Assembly (NCBI RefSeq): GCF_002224125.1
Contig: NZ_NCSM01000072.1
Span: 9,676 to 73,675 of the forward strand
Length of the DNA: 64,000 bases
From: Streptomyces sp. NBS 14/10
Lineage (GTDB): Bacteria; Actinomycetota; Actinomycetes; Streptomycetales; Streptomycetaceae
Reading direction: 5' to 3'
Both the position numbers and the translations under genes were made by a program. The first letter of the stretch is position 1; each line of letters begins with the position of its first letter. Positions 42,937-52,788 of this stretch are shown here, one piece after another. The notes beneath the pieces were generated by a model. That model saw only the letters and a program-made list of their open reading frames with translations. It did no database searches and was not told the origin of the DNA.

Positions 42937-43605
42937 TCAGGAGCGCGGCAGCACACCGAGTGCCTGGGCGGTCGGGGCGGAGTCCGGCGTGAAGGAGACC
43001 GCCACCAGCGGGGCGTCCAGGCCGGGGTCGGAGACGGTGAGCACGAGGACCGGATAGTCGGCCGCGTCGTTGCTGCGGGGCGGGGTGGACGCCATGAGGT
43101 CGGACATCGAGTAGCCGTGTCGCAGCGCCGAGGGCGGCAGCTCGACCATGAAGCGCAGCGGCTGCTCGCGGGTGACGCGTATCGCCCCGTCCTTGGCGGC
43201 GGATGTCTCGACGGACTTCGGCGACAGCCCCTTGGCCTCCGCCATCAGGCCCTTCCCGTGCGGGGCGCAGAAGCGGACCGACACCCCTCTCCGCGCGAGT
43301 GGCGTGTGGAGGACGAGCGGGTTACGGCCCACGTTGATGCTCGCCCCTATGGTGAAGTGCTTTTCGCCACCCAGCGGGGACTTCGAGGAGTATCCGTGGC
43401 TGAGCGTGACCAGTCGCGGCTCCTCCTCATCCCAGACCGAGGGGTGGGGCGCGTCCTTCACACAGGGATCGTCGGCGGGCCATGGTGCGGCTTCGCCGGC
43501 CGCGCCGGCCGTGTCCCGCGAGCCGCGGGTGCCCAGGTACACCAGGGTGAGCAGGCTCAGGACCAGCGCCGCGATCAGCGCGTACGAGCGCCGTGACAGG
43601 TTCAA
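42937..43605 (-). CDS. Membrane-anchored uncharacterised protein
   Basis: 222 residues with one N-terminal hydrophobic anchor or uncleaved signal (YALIAALVLSLLTLVYLG, about 8-25) and an extracellular part with a Cys pair (PCVKDAPHP and FCAPHGKG) that may form a disulfide. No catalytic motif is recognised. It is leftward, convergent with the acidic-protein gene, and separated from the MacB-like operon by a terminator. Confidence 0.65.
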   Translation of the reverse strand: MNLSRRSYALIAALVLSLLTLVYLGTRGSRDTAGAAGEAAPWPADDPCVKDAPHPSVWDEEEPRLVTLSHGYSSKSPLGGEKHFTIGASINVGRNPLVLHTPLARRGVSVRFCAPHGKGLMAEAKGLSPKSVETSAAKDGAIRVTREQPLRFMVELPPSALRHGYSMSDLMASTPPRSNDAADYPVLVLTVSDPGLDAPLVAVSFTPDSAPTAQALGVLPRS

Positions 43606-43671
43606 CTCCCCCTCCTTGCCCCATCTTGTCCGGTCCGGTCATCCAACCATGCCCGACTGACAAGACGGCGA

Positions 43672-43705
43672 GCCGCCCGCCAACCCCCATGGGTGGGCGG
43701 GCGGC
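43672..43705 (-). terminator. Terminator hairpin after the MacB-like operon
   Basis: GCCGCCCGCC (43672-43681) and GGCGGGCGGC (43696-43705) form a perfect 10-bp stem with a 14-nt loop, 26 bp beyond the permease stop in the direction of transcription. Confidence 0.65.
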
Positions 43706-43731
43706 CCTCATAACGGCCACAGCGGGCCTGT

Positions 43732-45039
43732 TCACGGCATGGCCAGGGCCTCCGTCGGGGAGAGCCGGGAGGCGCGGAGCGCCGGGTAGAGGCCGGCCAG
43801 GCCGCCAATGGCGAGGGTCGCGGCCAGGCCGCCGAGCAGCGCCCACGGCGGGATCACGACGGGCCAGCCCTGCGACAGCGCGTAGCCCGCCGTCACCGTG
43901 GTGCCCAACAGCGCGCCGCCCGCCCCGCCCAGGGCGGACAGGAGCTGGGACTCCGCGACGAACTGGGTGCGGATCTGGCCCCGGGTCGCGCCCAGGGAGC
44001 GGCGCAGCCCGATCTCGGCCCGGCGCTCCAGTACGGAGATCACCATCGTGTTGGCCACCCCGACACCGCCGACGAGCAGCGCCACCGCGCCAAGGCCGAG
44101 GAGCAGCCCCGTGAAGGCCTCGCCCGCCGCCTGCTGGGCGGCCAGGGCGTCGGAGGGGCGGGAGACCTCGACCTCGCCGGGCGCCTCGGGGTTGGCGGTG
44201 GCACCCAGGACGGAGGCCACCGACTCGACCGCGGAGTCCTGCGAGCGGGTGTAGATCGTGGTGGGGCGCCCGTCGAAGTACAGCTCGGCCTCGGCCGCGC
44301 GCCAGCCGACGAGGGCCGCGGTGTCCAGCTCGGGGGCGAGCGGGGCGGGTTCGAGGACGCCGACGACGGTGAACCACCGGCCGCCGATCAGGACCTGGGT
44401 GTCCGGGCCGACCCGCCCGATCCCGAGCCGTTCCGCGGCGGTGGCGCCGAGCACGGTCGTCGGGTAGGTGCTGGTCGCGCCGTTGAGCCAGCTGCCGGCG
44501 CGGAGCTTGGCGCCGAGGGTGGCGCGCAGATCGGTGCGGGCGGCGTAGGCGGCGAGGCCGTTGGTCTCCGCCTCGGGGATCTTGTCCGTACGGTAGACCT
44601 TGGCGTCGGAGAGCTTGCCGACGGCCGACACCGAGTACACCGGGCCGATCCGCGACACCATCTCCTCCGCGGTCTCCGGCAGCCGCGCCTGGCCGCCCGA
44701 CATCGTCGAACCGGGCGAGACGGTCAGCAGGTTGGTGCCCAGCGCGGCCAGGCTGCGGTCGAGGTCGGCGCGGGAGGACGACGAGATGCCGACCACCGCG
44801 ACCATCGCCGCGATGCCGATGGCGATGCCCAGCGCGGAGAGGAACGCCCGCAGCGGGCGGGTGCGCAGGCCCACCGCGCCGACCTTGACCACGTCGCGGG
44901 GGCGCAGCCGGGCGGGGCGGAGCGCATCGGCGCGCCGATCCGTACGCCCGGCCCGGTCCGTACGCCCACGCCCACGGCGGTCCGTACGCTTCGTAGACTC
45001 CGTAGGCTCCGTACGCCCAGGGTGTGTGTCCGTGGCCAT
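43732..45039 (-). CDS. MacB-type ABC transporter permease
   Basis: 435 residues from the ATG at 45037-45039, overlapping the ATPase stop by one base (TGATG). A strongly basic, repetitive N-terminus (TKRTDRRGRGRTDRAGRTDRR) precedes the first helix (FLSALGIAIGIAAMVAVVGISSSS), a MacB-like extracellular domain (about 85-305) and the three-helix FtsX bundle with VANTMVISVLERRAEIGLRRSLGATRGQIRTQFVAES. It is a tripartite-efflux-type permease working with the ATPase and adaptor upstream. The substrate is unknown. Confidence 0.92.
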   Translation of the reverse strand: MATDTHPGRTEPTESTKRTDRRGRGRTDRAGRTDRRADALRPARLRPRDVVKVGAVGLRTRPLRAFLSALGIAIGIAAMVAVVGISSSSRADLDRSLAALGTNLLTVSPGSTMSGGQARLPETAEEMVSRIGPVYSVSAVGKLSDAKVYRTDKIPEAETNGLAAYAARTDLRATLGAKLRAGSWLNGATSTYPTTVLGATAAERLGIGRVGPDTQVLIGGRWFTVVGVLEPAPLAPELDTAALVGWRAAEAELYFDGRPTTIYTRSQDSAVESVASVLGATANPEAPGEVEVSRPSDALAAQQAAGEAFTGLLLGLGAVALLVGGVGVANTMVISVLERRAEIGLRRSLGATRGQIRTQFVAESQLLSALGGAGGALLGTTVTAGYALSQGWPVVIPPWALLGGLAATLAIGGLAGLYPALRASRLSPTEALAMP

Positions 45040-45695
45040 CAGTCCGCCACCACCCGCCCGTCGCGCATCCGCACCTGCCGGGGCAGACCGCCCGCGATCT
45101 CCCAGTCGTGCGTGATGATCACGACGGTCGTCCCCCCGGCGTGCAGCTCCCGCAGCAGCCGCATCACCTCGGCCCCGGAGACCGAGTCGAGCGCGCCGGT
45201 CGGCTCGTCGGCCAGCAGCAGCGCGGGGTCGCCCGCGACCGCGCGGGCGATGGCGACGCGCTGTCGCTCGCCGCCGGACAGCTCGTGCGGCTCGTGGTGC
45301 ACCCGGTGACCGAGCCCGACCCGGTTCAGCATCAGCGCGGCGCGCCTGCGCCGCTCGCCCACCGGCAGCCCGGAGTACAGGAGCCCGTCGGCGACGTTGT
45401 CCAGCGCCGAGGTGCCGGTGGCGAGGTGGAAGTGCTGGAAGACGAAGCCGATGCGGCTCGCCCGCAGCGCGGAGAGCTTGGTGTCGGAGAGCGTGCCGAT
45501 GTCGTATCCGTCGATGCGCACACCGCCGGTCGTGGGCCGGTCCAGGGTGCCGAGGATGTGCAGCATCGTCGACTTGCCGGAGCCGGACGGGCCGACGATG
45601 CCGACGAGTTCGCCCGGCGCGATGTCCAGGTTGACGCCGCCCAGCGCGGTGACCCCGCCCGGATAGGTCTTGGTCACATCCGTCAGACGGATCAC
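45039..45695 (-). CDS. MacB/LolD-type ABC transporter ATP-binding protein
   Basis: 218 residues, with Walker [10 protein letters not shown] (about 35-43), Q-loop [17 protein letters not shown], signature [15 protein letters not shown], Walker [13 protein letters not shown] and H-loop ITHDWEIA. The DEPTGALD box and length fit the LolD/MacB class. It overlaps the adaptor gene by 4 bp and the permease by 1 bp, so the three are one operon. It is driven from the lipoprotein/adaptor promoter divergent from the OmpR-type regulator. Confidence 0.95.
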   Translation of the reverse strand: MIRLTDVTKTYPGGVTALGGVNLDIAPGELVGIVGPSGSGKSTMLHILGTLDRPTTGGVRIDGYDIGTLSDTKLSALRASRIGFVFQHFHLATGTSALDNVADGLLYSGLPVGERRRRAALMLNRVGLGHRVHHEPHELSGGERQRVAIARAVAGDPALLLADEPTGALDSVSGAEVMRLLRELHAGGTTVVIITHDWEIAGGLPRQVRMRDGRVVAD

Positions 45696-46945
45696 TTGGG
45701 CACCCCCACCTTCGTGCCCTCGGCGAGGCCCTTGCCCGAGATCTCCACCCGGCCGTCGGCGAACAGACCGGTGGTGACCGGCACATACTCCGAGGTCGAG
45801 CCGTGGACGACCTCCACGCCGAAGCCCCCCTCCGCGAGCGCCAGCAGCGCGCCGACCGGCACGGTGAGCACGCCCTTACGGGTCTCGGAGGTGAAGTCGA
45901 CGTGCACCGCGGCCAGGGCGTAGGCGTCGGCGGCCTTCCGGCCCGTCTCGTCCTTGAACCCGACGACCACCTCGACCTTCGTCTTCGCCTCCTCCCCCTG
46001 TCCGTTGCCCGGCTCGATCACCGTGGCGACGTCCTGGACGGTGCCCTTGACGGTCCGGTCGTCCGGCAGCTCGATCTCGACCTCCCTGCCCTTCTTGGCC
46101 AGCCGCTGGTCGGCGGGGTCGAGCTCCACCGTGACGGCCTGCTCGGTGCCGGTGTACGACAGCACCTTGCCGCCGGGGCCGACCGTGTCGCCCTTGCGGG
46201 CCGCCACGCTGTCCACCCGGACCGCGTCGGGCGCGAACGCCACGCTGCCCAGCTCCACGGCCCCGGTCTCGGCGAGCCCCAGGTCCTCCTGCCACTCGCG
46301 CACCGCGTCGGCCGTGGTGTCGGTGTACTCGTCGTCGACCGTGAAGCCCGTGTAGCCGAGCGCGCTGAGGTTCTTCTCCAGCTGGCGTACGTCCACGCCC
46401 TCGGCGCCCGTCTTCAGGGGGCGGTACGCGGGCGTCGAGCCGTACATCAGCGTCACCGGGCGCCCGTCCACCTCGTACAGCGCATTGCCGCGGGTGATCC
46501 GGTCCCCCGCCTCGGGCGCCTGGGTGACCGTGCCGGGCCGCCGGGCGGCCAGGGTGGTCGTCGGGCCGAAGCCGAGCTGTCCGTCGACGCTCTGGGTGTC
46601 CTTGAGCGTCCGGCGGGTCACCTCGGCGGTGCTCGGCGGCAGTTCGCTCGCCGCCTTGTCGCCCGAGCCGCGGTCGCCAAGACCCAGCTTCGCGGCGGTG
46701 ACGCCGCCGCCCGCCAGCAGGACGAGGACGGCGAGGGCCACCACCTTCCTGCCCCGGCCCCTGGCCTTACGGCGCCGGGGGCTGAGGGCAGTTACCGGAT
46801 CCGGCGCCTGCTCCGATGCCTGCTCTGATGCCCGCTGCGACGGCTGCTCCGATGCCTGCTGAGGTGTCTGCTCGCGCTCGGGTGTCCGCTCTCGCTCGCG
46901 CGCCGGCTCCCGGTCCTGCGCGATGTCCACGGTCACCTCCCCCAT
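45692..46945 (-). CDS. Membrane-fusion/efflux adaptor with peptidoglycan-binding domain
   Basis: 417 residues from the ATG at 46943-46945; a GTG at 46930, five bases after GGAGG, is an attractive alternative start. The N-terminus has an acidic/Gln-rich repeat ([30 protein letters not shown]) and one membrane helix ([23 protein letters not shown]). The outer part holds a peptidoglycan-binding-1-like domain ([42 protein letters not shown], about 194-235) inserted in RND/MacA-like adaptor strands. It probably links the MacB pump to the cell wall. Confidence 0.88.
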   Translation of the reverse strand: MGEVTVDIAQDREPARERERTPEREQTPQQASEQPSQRASEQASEQAPDPVTALSPRRRKARGRGRKVVALAVLVLLAGGGVTAAKLGLGDRGSGDKAASELPPSTAEVTRRTLKDTQSVDGQLGFGPTTTLAARRPGTVTQAPEAGDRITRGNALYEVDGRPVTLMYGSTPAYRPLKTGAEGVDVRQLEKNLSALGYTGFTVDDEYTDTTADAVREWQEDLGLAETGAVELGSVAFAPDAVRVDSVAARKGDTVGPGGKVLSYTGTEQAVTVELDPADQRLAKKGREVEIELPDDRTVKGTVQDVATVIEPGNGQGEEAKTKVEVVVGFKDETGRKAADAYALAAVHVDFTSETRKGVLTVPVGALLALAEGGFGVEVVHGSTSEYVPVTTGLFADGRVEISGKGLAEGTKVGVPK

Positions 46946-47493
46946 CAGCCCTTTTCCTTGTGGAGGGTGCCGCCACCGCCGATGAACTTGTTGCACGCCT
47001 TCTCCGCCTTGGAGAAGTCGGGGTCGTCCATGATCGACCCCTCGACCCGGAGTCCGCCCTCCGTCACCGGGTCCGGGAAGTTCTCCACGCCCTCCTCACG
47101 CATGCACTTGGCGTACTTGCGCATGTTCTCCTGCGCCTTCGCGTCCGGCTTGCGTCCGCCCCCGTTCTGCACCGGGTCGTACTCGCGGCAGGCCTCCTGG
47201 GCCTTCTCCACCGTCCCCTTGGGGGTGCCGGGCGGGATGTCGAGCCTGATGCCCTGGCCGGGCTCCGGGTCCTCCATGTCGATGCCGTGCTCGCGCATGC
47301 ACTGCGCGAACTTGACCCCCATCTCCTGTGGATCCATGCTCGGGCCCGCGCTGCCGCCGCCGTCCTTCTTCGCGCCGTTCGCCGAGGCCACCTTGCCGTC
47401 GCCGCCGCCGTCGGAGCCACATCCGGTCAGGGACAGGGCGAGGGTCAGCGCCAGTGGCACGGCCGCTGCCATGCCGAGGATCCGCCTGCTCAT
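46945..47493 (-). CDS. Lipoprotein of the MacB-like efflux operon
   Basis: 182 residues. The signal ends in a lipobox LSLTGCGS (Cys about residue 25), so it is lipid-anchored outside the membrane. The mature part has two similar Cys-containing repeats (KFAQCMREHGIDMEDPEPG and KYAKCMREEGVENFPDPV), each an FxxCMRExGI/V...PDP motif, followed by a third Cys (KACNKFIGG). This CMRE-repeat family is common next to such pumps in actinomycetes and has no proven role. It is the first gene of the leftward operon. Confidence 0.88.
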   Translation of the reverse strand: MSRRILGMAAAVPLALTLALSLTGCGSDGGGDGKVASANGAKKDGGGSAGPSMDPQEMGVKFAQCMREHGIDMEDPEPGQGIRLDIPPGTPKGTVEKAQEACREYDPVQNGGGRKPDAKAQENMRKYAKCMREEGVENFPDPVTEGGLRVEGSIMDDPDFSKAEKACNKFIGGGGTLHKEKG

Positions 47494-47550
47494 GGCGTCG
47501 TCTCCTTCTGCTCGATCGGTCCGTACGAGAAGGGATGCAAGAGCAGACCG

Positions 47551-47592
47551 CGTTTCCCCCACGTTTCCGTCGCCCCTTAACGGCGCGGAAAC
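47551..47592. promoter_or_regulatory. Candidate OmpR-type binding region between efflux operon and its two-component system
   Basis: Two direct GTTTCC boxes at 47552-47557 and 47563-47568 (11 bp apart, one helical turn) and a third in inverted form, GGAAAC at 47587-47592. Direct repeats of 11 bp are the usual target of OmpR/PhoB-type winged-helix regulators. The region is 59 bp upstream of the lipoprotein start and 61 bp upstream of the response regulator. Confidence 0.4.
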
Positions 47593-47652
47593 GCCGGGAC
47601 GGGCACCATGGCCTCGCCGGGCCGGTGAGGGCCGGACGGGGAGGGGAAACCG

Positions 47653-48371
<719 letters not shown>

Positions 48372-48375
<4 letters not shown>

Positions 48376-49649
48376 AGCGCGATCGTATGAAGCGCCGCCT
48401 GAAATTCCCGCCGCGCCGGATCAGCCTGCGGGCCCGGCTCACCCTGATCTACGGAGGGCTGTTCCTCGCGGCCGGCGTGGTGCTGCTCGGCGTCACGTAC
48501 GCGCTGTTCAACCAGCAGCTCGCCGGTGGGGGTCTGAAGATCTACGCCCGCAACGTGAAGTCCGATGGCCCCGCCACGGGCCCGCCCCAGAATCAGGTGA
48601 TCACCGGGGACGGCGATGTCCTCACCGACAAGACGGCCCAGAAGTGGGTGAAGGACGAACGCGACCGGGTGAACGCCGCCGCCACCACCTCGCTCATCGC
48701 CCAGGGCGGGCTCGCCCTCCTGGTCGTCGGCGGCGTCGCGGCCGGCTTCGGCTGGCTGGCCGCCGGCCGGGTGCTGGCCCCGCTGCACCGGGTCACCGAC
48801 ACCGCCCGCCGTATCGCGAGCGCCCCCGCCGCCGACCGGGGCCTGCACGAGCGGATCGCCCTGCGCGGCCCCGACGACGAGGTCAAGGACCTCGCCGACA
48901 CCTTCGACACGATGGTCGAACGGCTCGACCGGTCCTTCGACGGCCAGCGCCGCTTCGTCGCCAACGCCTCCCACGAGCTGCGCACCCCGCTGACCCTGGG
49001 GCGGGCCCTGGTCGAGGTGGCCATGCACCGCAGAACCGCCTCCGAGGACGTCAAACAGCTCGGCGAGAACCTTCTTGAGATCAACGCCCGCCACGAGCGG
49101 CTGATCACCGGGCTGTTGCTGCTCGCGAGCTCGGAGAACGAGATCACCGAGCGGGCGCCGGTCGACCTGGCCGACGTCGTGGACCATGTCGTCGGGCAGA
49201 CCGCGCGGGAGGCGGAAGCGGCCCGGATCACGGTGACGCAGGAGACCGCCCCGGCCCCCACCACCGGCGACGCGCTGCTGCTGGAGCGGCTGGTGCACAA
49301 CCTCGTCGAGAACGGCATCCGCCACAACACCCCCGACGGCGACGACGGTGGCGGCCGGGTACGGGTCGGCTGCCGCGCCCGCGACGACGGCCGGATCGAG
49401 GTTGAGGTCGACAACACCGGCCCCGCCGTCCCCCCGTACGAGCTCCCTGCCCTCTTCGAGCCCTTCCGCCGCCTCGGCACCGACCGCCTGGTCACCGCCA
49501 AGGGCGCGGGCCTCGGCCTGTCCATCGTCCGCTCCATCGCCCGCGCCCACGGCGGCGAGGTCACGGCCCGCCCCCGCGAGGGCGGCGGCCTGACCGTGAC
49601 GGTGACCCTTCCCGCGCAGGCGGAGGCGGCCGAGGTGACGGACGAATAG
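48372..49649 (+). CDS. Sensor histidine kinase (HAMP-HisKA type)
   Basis: 425 residues from the ATG overlapping the regulator stop (ATGA); a second in-frame ATG lies 15 bp later inside a 15-bp tandem duplication (48366-48395). Helix 1 (LTLIYGGLFLAAGVVLLGVTY), a short extracellular loop, helix 2 (TSLIAQGGLALLVVGGVAAGFGWLAAG), HAMP, then the phosphoacceptor QRRFVANASHELRTPLTL (His about 203) and a HATPase domain with VHNLVENGIRHN and AGLGLSIVRSIARAHGG. It is the partner of the OmpR-type regulator and probably senses a drug or envelope stress. Confidence 0.93.
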
Positions 49650-49695
49650 GCTTCGCCGCGATCTCGATCTCGAATGCGGCGTCGGAGGAACCAGC

Positions 49696-50247
49696 GTGCG
49701 TGAGGAAACGGACCGGGCCAAGGCCGTCAGGCTGGAGCGGGAGTACCGCGACGCCCTCAAAGCCGAGGCCGATTACGACATATTGGATCCGCTCCGCGGC
49801 GAACTCGAGGAAACCTACCGCCGGATCGTGGAAATCGATCCCGACGATGCGAACACCCTGATCGAGCTGGCCGTGCTCCTCTCCACGGATGTTCAGGTGC
49901 CGGACGGAGAGTCGGTGGAGCTGTTGTGGCGGGTGTTCGACATGGACCGCGCGGATGAAGACGTGTGCGAGTCCCTGGTGGGCCTGCTGGAGAACCTTTC
50001 CGAGGAGGAAGAAGCGGACGAGGTCTACCGTCTGGCCTCGGAAGCGGGAAATCTCCAGGCGACCTTCGAGCTCGCGGCGCGGTTCGACGAACGAGGGGAC
50101 CTCGAGGAGGCGGAACCGCTCTACCGCCGGGCGGCCGAGGCGGGCAACGCCCACGCCGTGGCGAACCTCGCCGCCCTTCTGGAGGAACGCGGCGACCACG
50201 AAGCGGCCACGGCACTCAGAAACGCCGAGGGCGCCCGCCCCAGCTAG
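49696..50247 (+). CDS. TPR/Sel1-like repeat protein
   Basis: 183 residues from a GTG. It is entirely helical and acidic, with at least three tetratricopeptide-like units: EETYRRIVEIDPDDANTLIELAVLL (about 36-60), EADEVYRLASEAGNLQATFELAARFDERGDLEEAEPLYRRAAEAGNAHAVANLAALLEERGDHEAA (about 105-170). The later units fit the Sel1/TPR pattern. It is a cytoplasmic scaffold of unknown partner. It follows the kinase by 46 bp but its base composition and role suggest a separate unit. A trypsin-like protease gene converges on it. Confidence 0.8.
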   Translation: MREETDRAKAVRLEREYRDALKAEADYDILDPLRGELEETYRRIVEIDPDDANTLIELAVLLSTDVQVPDGESVELLWRVFDMDRADEDVCESLVGLLENLSEEEEADEVYRLASEAGNLQATFELAARFDERGDLEEAEPLYRRAAEAGNAHAVANLAALLEERGDHEAATALRNAEGARPS

Positions 50248-50285
50248 GGGACGGACGCCCTGCAAACCCACCCGACTCAGCCGAC

Positions 50286-52136
50286 TCAGCCGAAGACGTT
50301 GTACTGCTGCCAGCCCGTGCCGATCGTGACCGGCGTGCCGAAGAGGTCGGACGTGGCCTTGCCGGTGCCCGGGTAAAGGTAGAGCGTCCCGGCGGGGGTA
50401 CGGGCGGCCAGGTCGGCCTTGCCGTCACCCGTGATGTCGCCGACCGTGGCGAAGGCGTCGTACTGGCTCCACGTACGGACATGGATCCGGCTGCCGAACG
50501 CCCCGGAGCCGGACTTGCCGGTGCCCGGGTAGAGATAGACGTACGAGTTGCTGCCGCTCCGGGCGATCAGGTCGGGCTTGCCGTCGCCGGTGAAGTCGCC
50601 GTGCCCGAGCAGCCGGTTGTACTGGTTCCAGCCGCTGCCCACCGCGACCGGGGAGCCGAAGGTGCCGTCGCCGTTGCCCGGGTAGATGTAGAGCGTGCCG
50701 CTCGCGGTCACCGACAGCAGATCGGGCAGCTGGTCGCCGGTCACATCACCCGGGGCGACGACCTTGGTGCGGGTGGACCAGTTGCCGAAGACCAGGGTGG
50801 TGGCCCAGCTGCCGCTGGCCGGGACCCAGTGGCGCCAGTAGATCGCGCCGGTGGAGGCGCGGCGGATGATCTGGTCCTGGAAGCCGTCCCGGTTGAGGTC
50901 GGCCTGGAGGACGACGTTCTTGTCGCTGTACGAGCCCCACGACACCCGCGTGGCGAACGACGTGCCCTTGGAGTCGTACTCGTACCCCGTGTTGTCCGAG
51001 GCGCGGCGCACGAACAGATCGGCCCTGGCGTCGCCGTTCAGGTTGGTGTCGTCGATACGCGGGTAGGTCGCCCCGGCGTACGTGCTCACCTTGGTGAACA
51101 CGCTGTACGACCCCTCGGCCACGCAGTCGGTCACACCCCAGGAGACCACGCCGACGACCTTGCCGCCGACGATCAGCGGCCCGCCCGAATCCCCGTTGCA
51201 CGCCGCGACGGTGCCGCTGTCCGAACCGCTGGCCGGCTCGCCCGCGCAGACCATGTGGCCCTTGATGAACTGGCTGCCGTAGGTGGTGCCACAGGTGGTG
51301 TCCGAGACCATCGGCAGGGTCGCGGTGCGCAGCGTCTCGGAGATGTCCTGGCTGGTGGAGCTGGTGCGGCCCCAGCCGTAGAGGGTGGCCTTGGTGCCCG
51401 CGGCGTACGACGCGGTGTCGTTGGAGGTGGTGGTGGGGGCGGGCTTGGCGGTGACGGGGCTGGGCAGCGTCAGCACCGCGATGTCGTTGTCGATGGTGGT
51501 CGCGCTGTACAACGAGTGGTTCCACTGCCGCCAGACCCCGGAGACGGTGCCTCCGTGCACATCGACCGAGCCGTCGCTGTTGGACGTCGGCTGCTGGGCG
51601 GTGCCCGTGACGACGGCGCCGTTGGCGTTCCAGTCGTAACCCTTGACGCAGTGCGCCGCGGTCAGGATCTTCGTGGGGGCCACGACCGTGCCGCCGCAGA
51701 AGAAACCGATGTCGTCCGAGGTGTCAGCGGTGCCTTTGTCGTCGGAGTACCACAGCTGCGCCATCCACGGGGCCGTGGTGATGGTGGTCTCCGTACCGCC
51801 GATGATCTTGGGGTCGACGGTGCCGGACGGCGAGGCGGTGCCGGACGGCGAGGCCGTACCCGACGGCGAGGTGGCGCCCGCGGAGGGATTGGACTCCGTG
51901 GGCGCCTGACGCTGATCGGCGCTCAGCGCGCCCTTGATCCGGGCCAGGAGTTCGGTGTGTGAGGGGACCGCGTCGCGGCCCGCCGTCGCCGGCGCGGGCG
52001 AGGCGTGGGCGGGCGAGGCATGGGCCGGCGCGAGGGGAAGGGCGGCGGCGAGGCCGGCGGCGACCGCGACGGCAGCGGCGGGAAGGGCTCTTCGCGCCCG
52101 CCTTCTGCGCCGCTCCCGCTTCTGGGCAGCGAACAC
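50286..52136 (-). CDS. Secreted trypsin-like serine protease with FG-GAP/VCBS repeats
   Basis: 616 residues, GTG start with AGGAGA upstream. Signal peptide (RERRRRRARRALPAAAVAVAAGLAAALPLAPAHA), a Ser/Pro/Gly repeat linker (SPSGTASPSGTASPSG), then a chymotrypsin-fold domain from IIGGTETT with the triad in LTAAHCVKG, DNDIAVLTL and GDSGGPLIVGG. From about residue 350 to the end are repeated FG-GAP/VCBS-type units (DLNRDGFQDQII, DVTGDQLPDLLS, DFTGDGKPDLIAR, DITGDGKADLAAR), each Asp/Gly-rich and probably Ca-binding. It is exported and might anchor to a partner through the propeller-like C-terminus. Confidence 0.93.
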   Translation of the reverse strand: MFAAQKRERRRRRARRALPAAAVAVAAGLAAALPLAPAHASPAHASPAPATAGRDAVPSHTELLARIKGALSADQRQAPTESNPSAGATSPSGTASPSGTASPSGTVDPKIIGGTETTITTAPWMAQLWYSDDKGTADTSDDIGFFCGGTVVAPTKILTAAHCVKGYDWNANGAVVTGTAQQPTSNSDGSVDVHGGTVSGVWRQWNHSLYSATTIDNDIAVLTLPSPVTAKPAPTTTSNDTASYAAGTKATLYGWGRTSSTSQDISETLRTATLPMVSDTTCGTTYGSQFIKGHMVCAGEPASGSDSGTVAACNGDSGGPLIVGGKVVGVVSWGVTDCVAEGSYSVFTKVSTYAGATYPRIDDTNLNGDARADLFVRRASDNTGYEYDSKGTSFATRVSWGSYSDKNVVLQADLNRDGFQDQIIRRASTGAIYWRHWVPASGSWATTLVFGNWSTRTKVVAPGDVTGDQLPDLLSVTASGTLYIYPGNGDGTFGSPVAVGSGWNQYNRLLGHGDFTGDGKPDLIARSGSNSYVYLYPGTGKSGSGAFGSRIHVRTWSQYDAFATVGDITGDGKADLAARTPAGTLYLYPGTGKATSDLFGTPVTIGTGWQQYNVFG

Positions 52137-52410
52137 TCAGGTCTCCTGTCGGTGAAGGATCGACTCGCACCCGGACAGGGAGAAGCGGCCGGACAACGGC
52201 AGCGCGAATACCGCCCGCTATGCGGACGAACGCGGTCAGAAAACGCGTTCCCCTCCCGAGGCGGACTGATCGTATGACCGCTCACCGCTCCGTCGGCCAC
52301 GCGGCGGGAAACGGGTGCACAAGACTTGGCAAAAGACGCGGCAGAGGACGGACCGCCGGGCGGCTCGCTATGCTCGTTCGGCTGAGGTCGCTGGTTCCAG
52401 GGGGGCTTGG

Positions 52411-52785
52411 ATGGAACTCCGGATCGGTCTGCGCACGACAGGGGAGACGGCTGACGCCACTCCCGACACCCCGCTGGAGCGCCTGCGCCAGTGGCTCAGG
52501 AACGAACCGGAGTTGCGGGGCCGGATCACACCGCTGCGTTCCACTCCGGGCCCTGAGCAGATGAGCGGCGGCGTGGTCGATGCGCTGGTCCTGGCCGTCG
52601 GCTCGGGCACGGTGGGGGTGCTGGCCAGGTCCCTGCCGATCTGGCTGAAGCAGCAACGGTCCCAGGTCGAGATCGAGATAACCGGTGCCAACGGCGAGAC
52701 GGTGCGCGTCAAGGCGGACAACATCCAGGACGCCGAATCCCTCATCCGCAGAGCGCTCGGTCAGCCTCCGGCGTCGGACGACTGA
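52411..52785 (+). CDS. EACC1 (effector-associated constant component 1)
   Basis: 124 residues from ATG 52411, with GGGGG upstream. The pattern VVDALVLAVGSGTVGVLARSLPIWLKQQRSQVEIEITGANGETVRVKADNIQDAESLIRRAL (about 51-113) is the typical EACC1 core: a hydrophobic Gly-rich helix ending in a WLK/RQRS motif, then a beta hairpin. The N-terminal part begins with MELRIGLRTTG. EACC1 is a small constant partner of varied protease and other effectors in actinobacterial conflict systems. Here the caspase-like gene starts 3 bp after its stop, giving a two-gene operon. Confidence 0.85.
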   Translation: MELRIGLRTTGETADATPDTPLERLRQWLRNEPELRGRITPLRSTPGPEQMSGGVVDALVLAVGSGTVGVLARSLPIWLKQQRSQVEIEITGANGETVRVKADNIQDAESLIRRALGQPPASDD

Positions 52786-52788
52786 CCG

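Noticed and set aside
43732..45786. Long frame suggesting a 684-residue permease
   Set aside because: The first half overlaps the ATPase in another frame and lacks permease character; the ATG at 45039 fits the MacB N-terminus and operon coupling.
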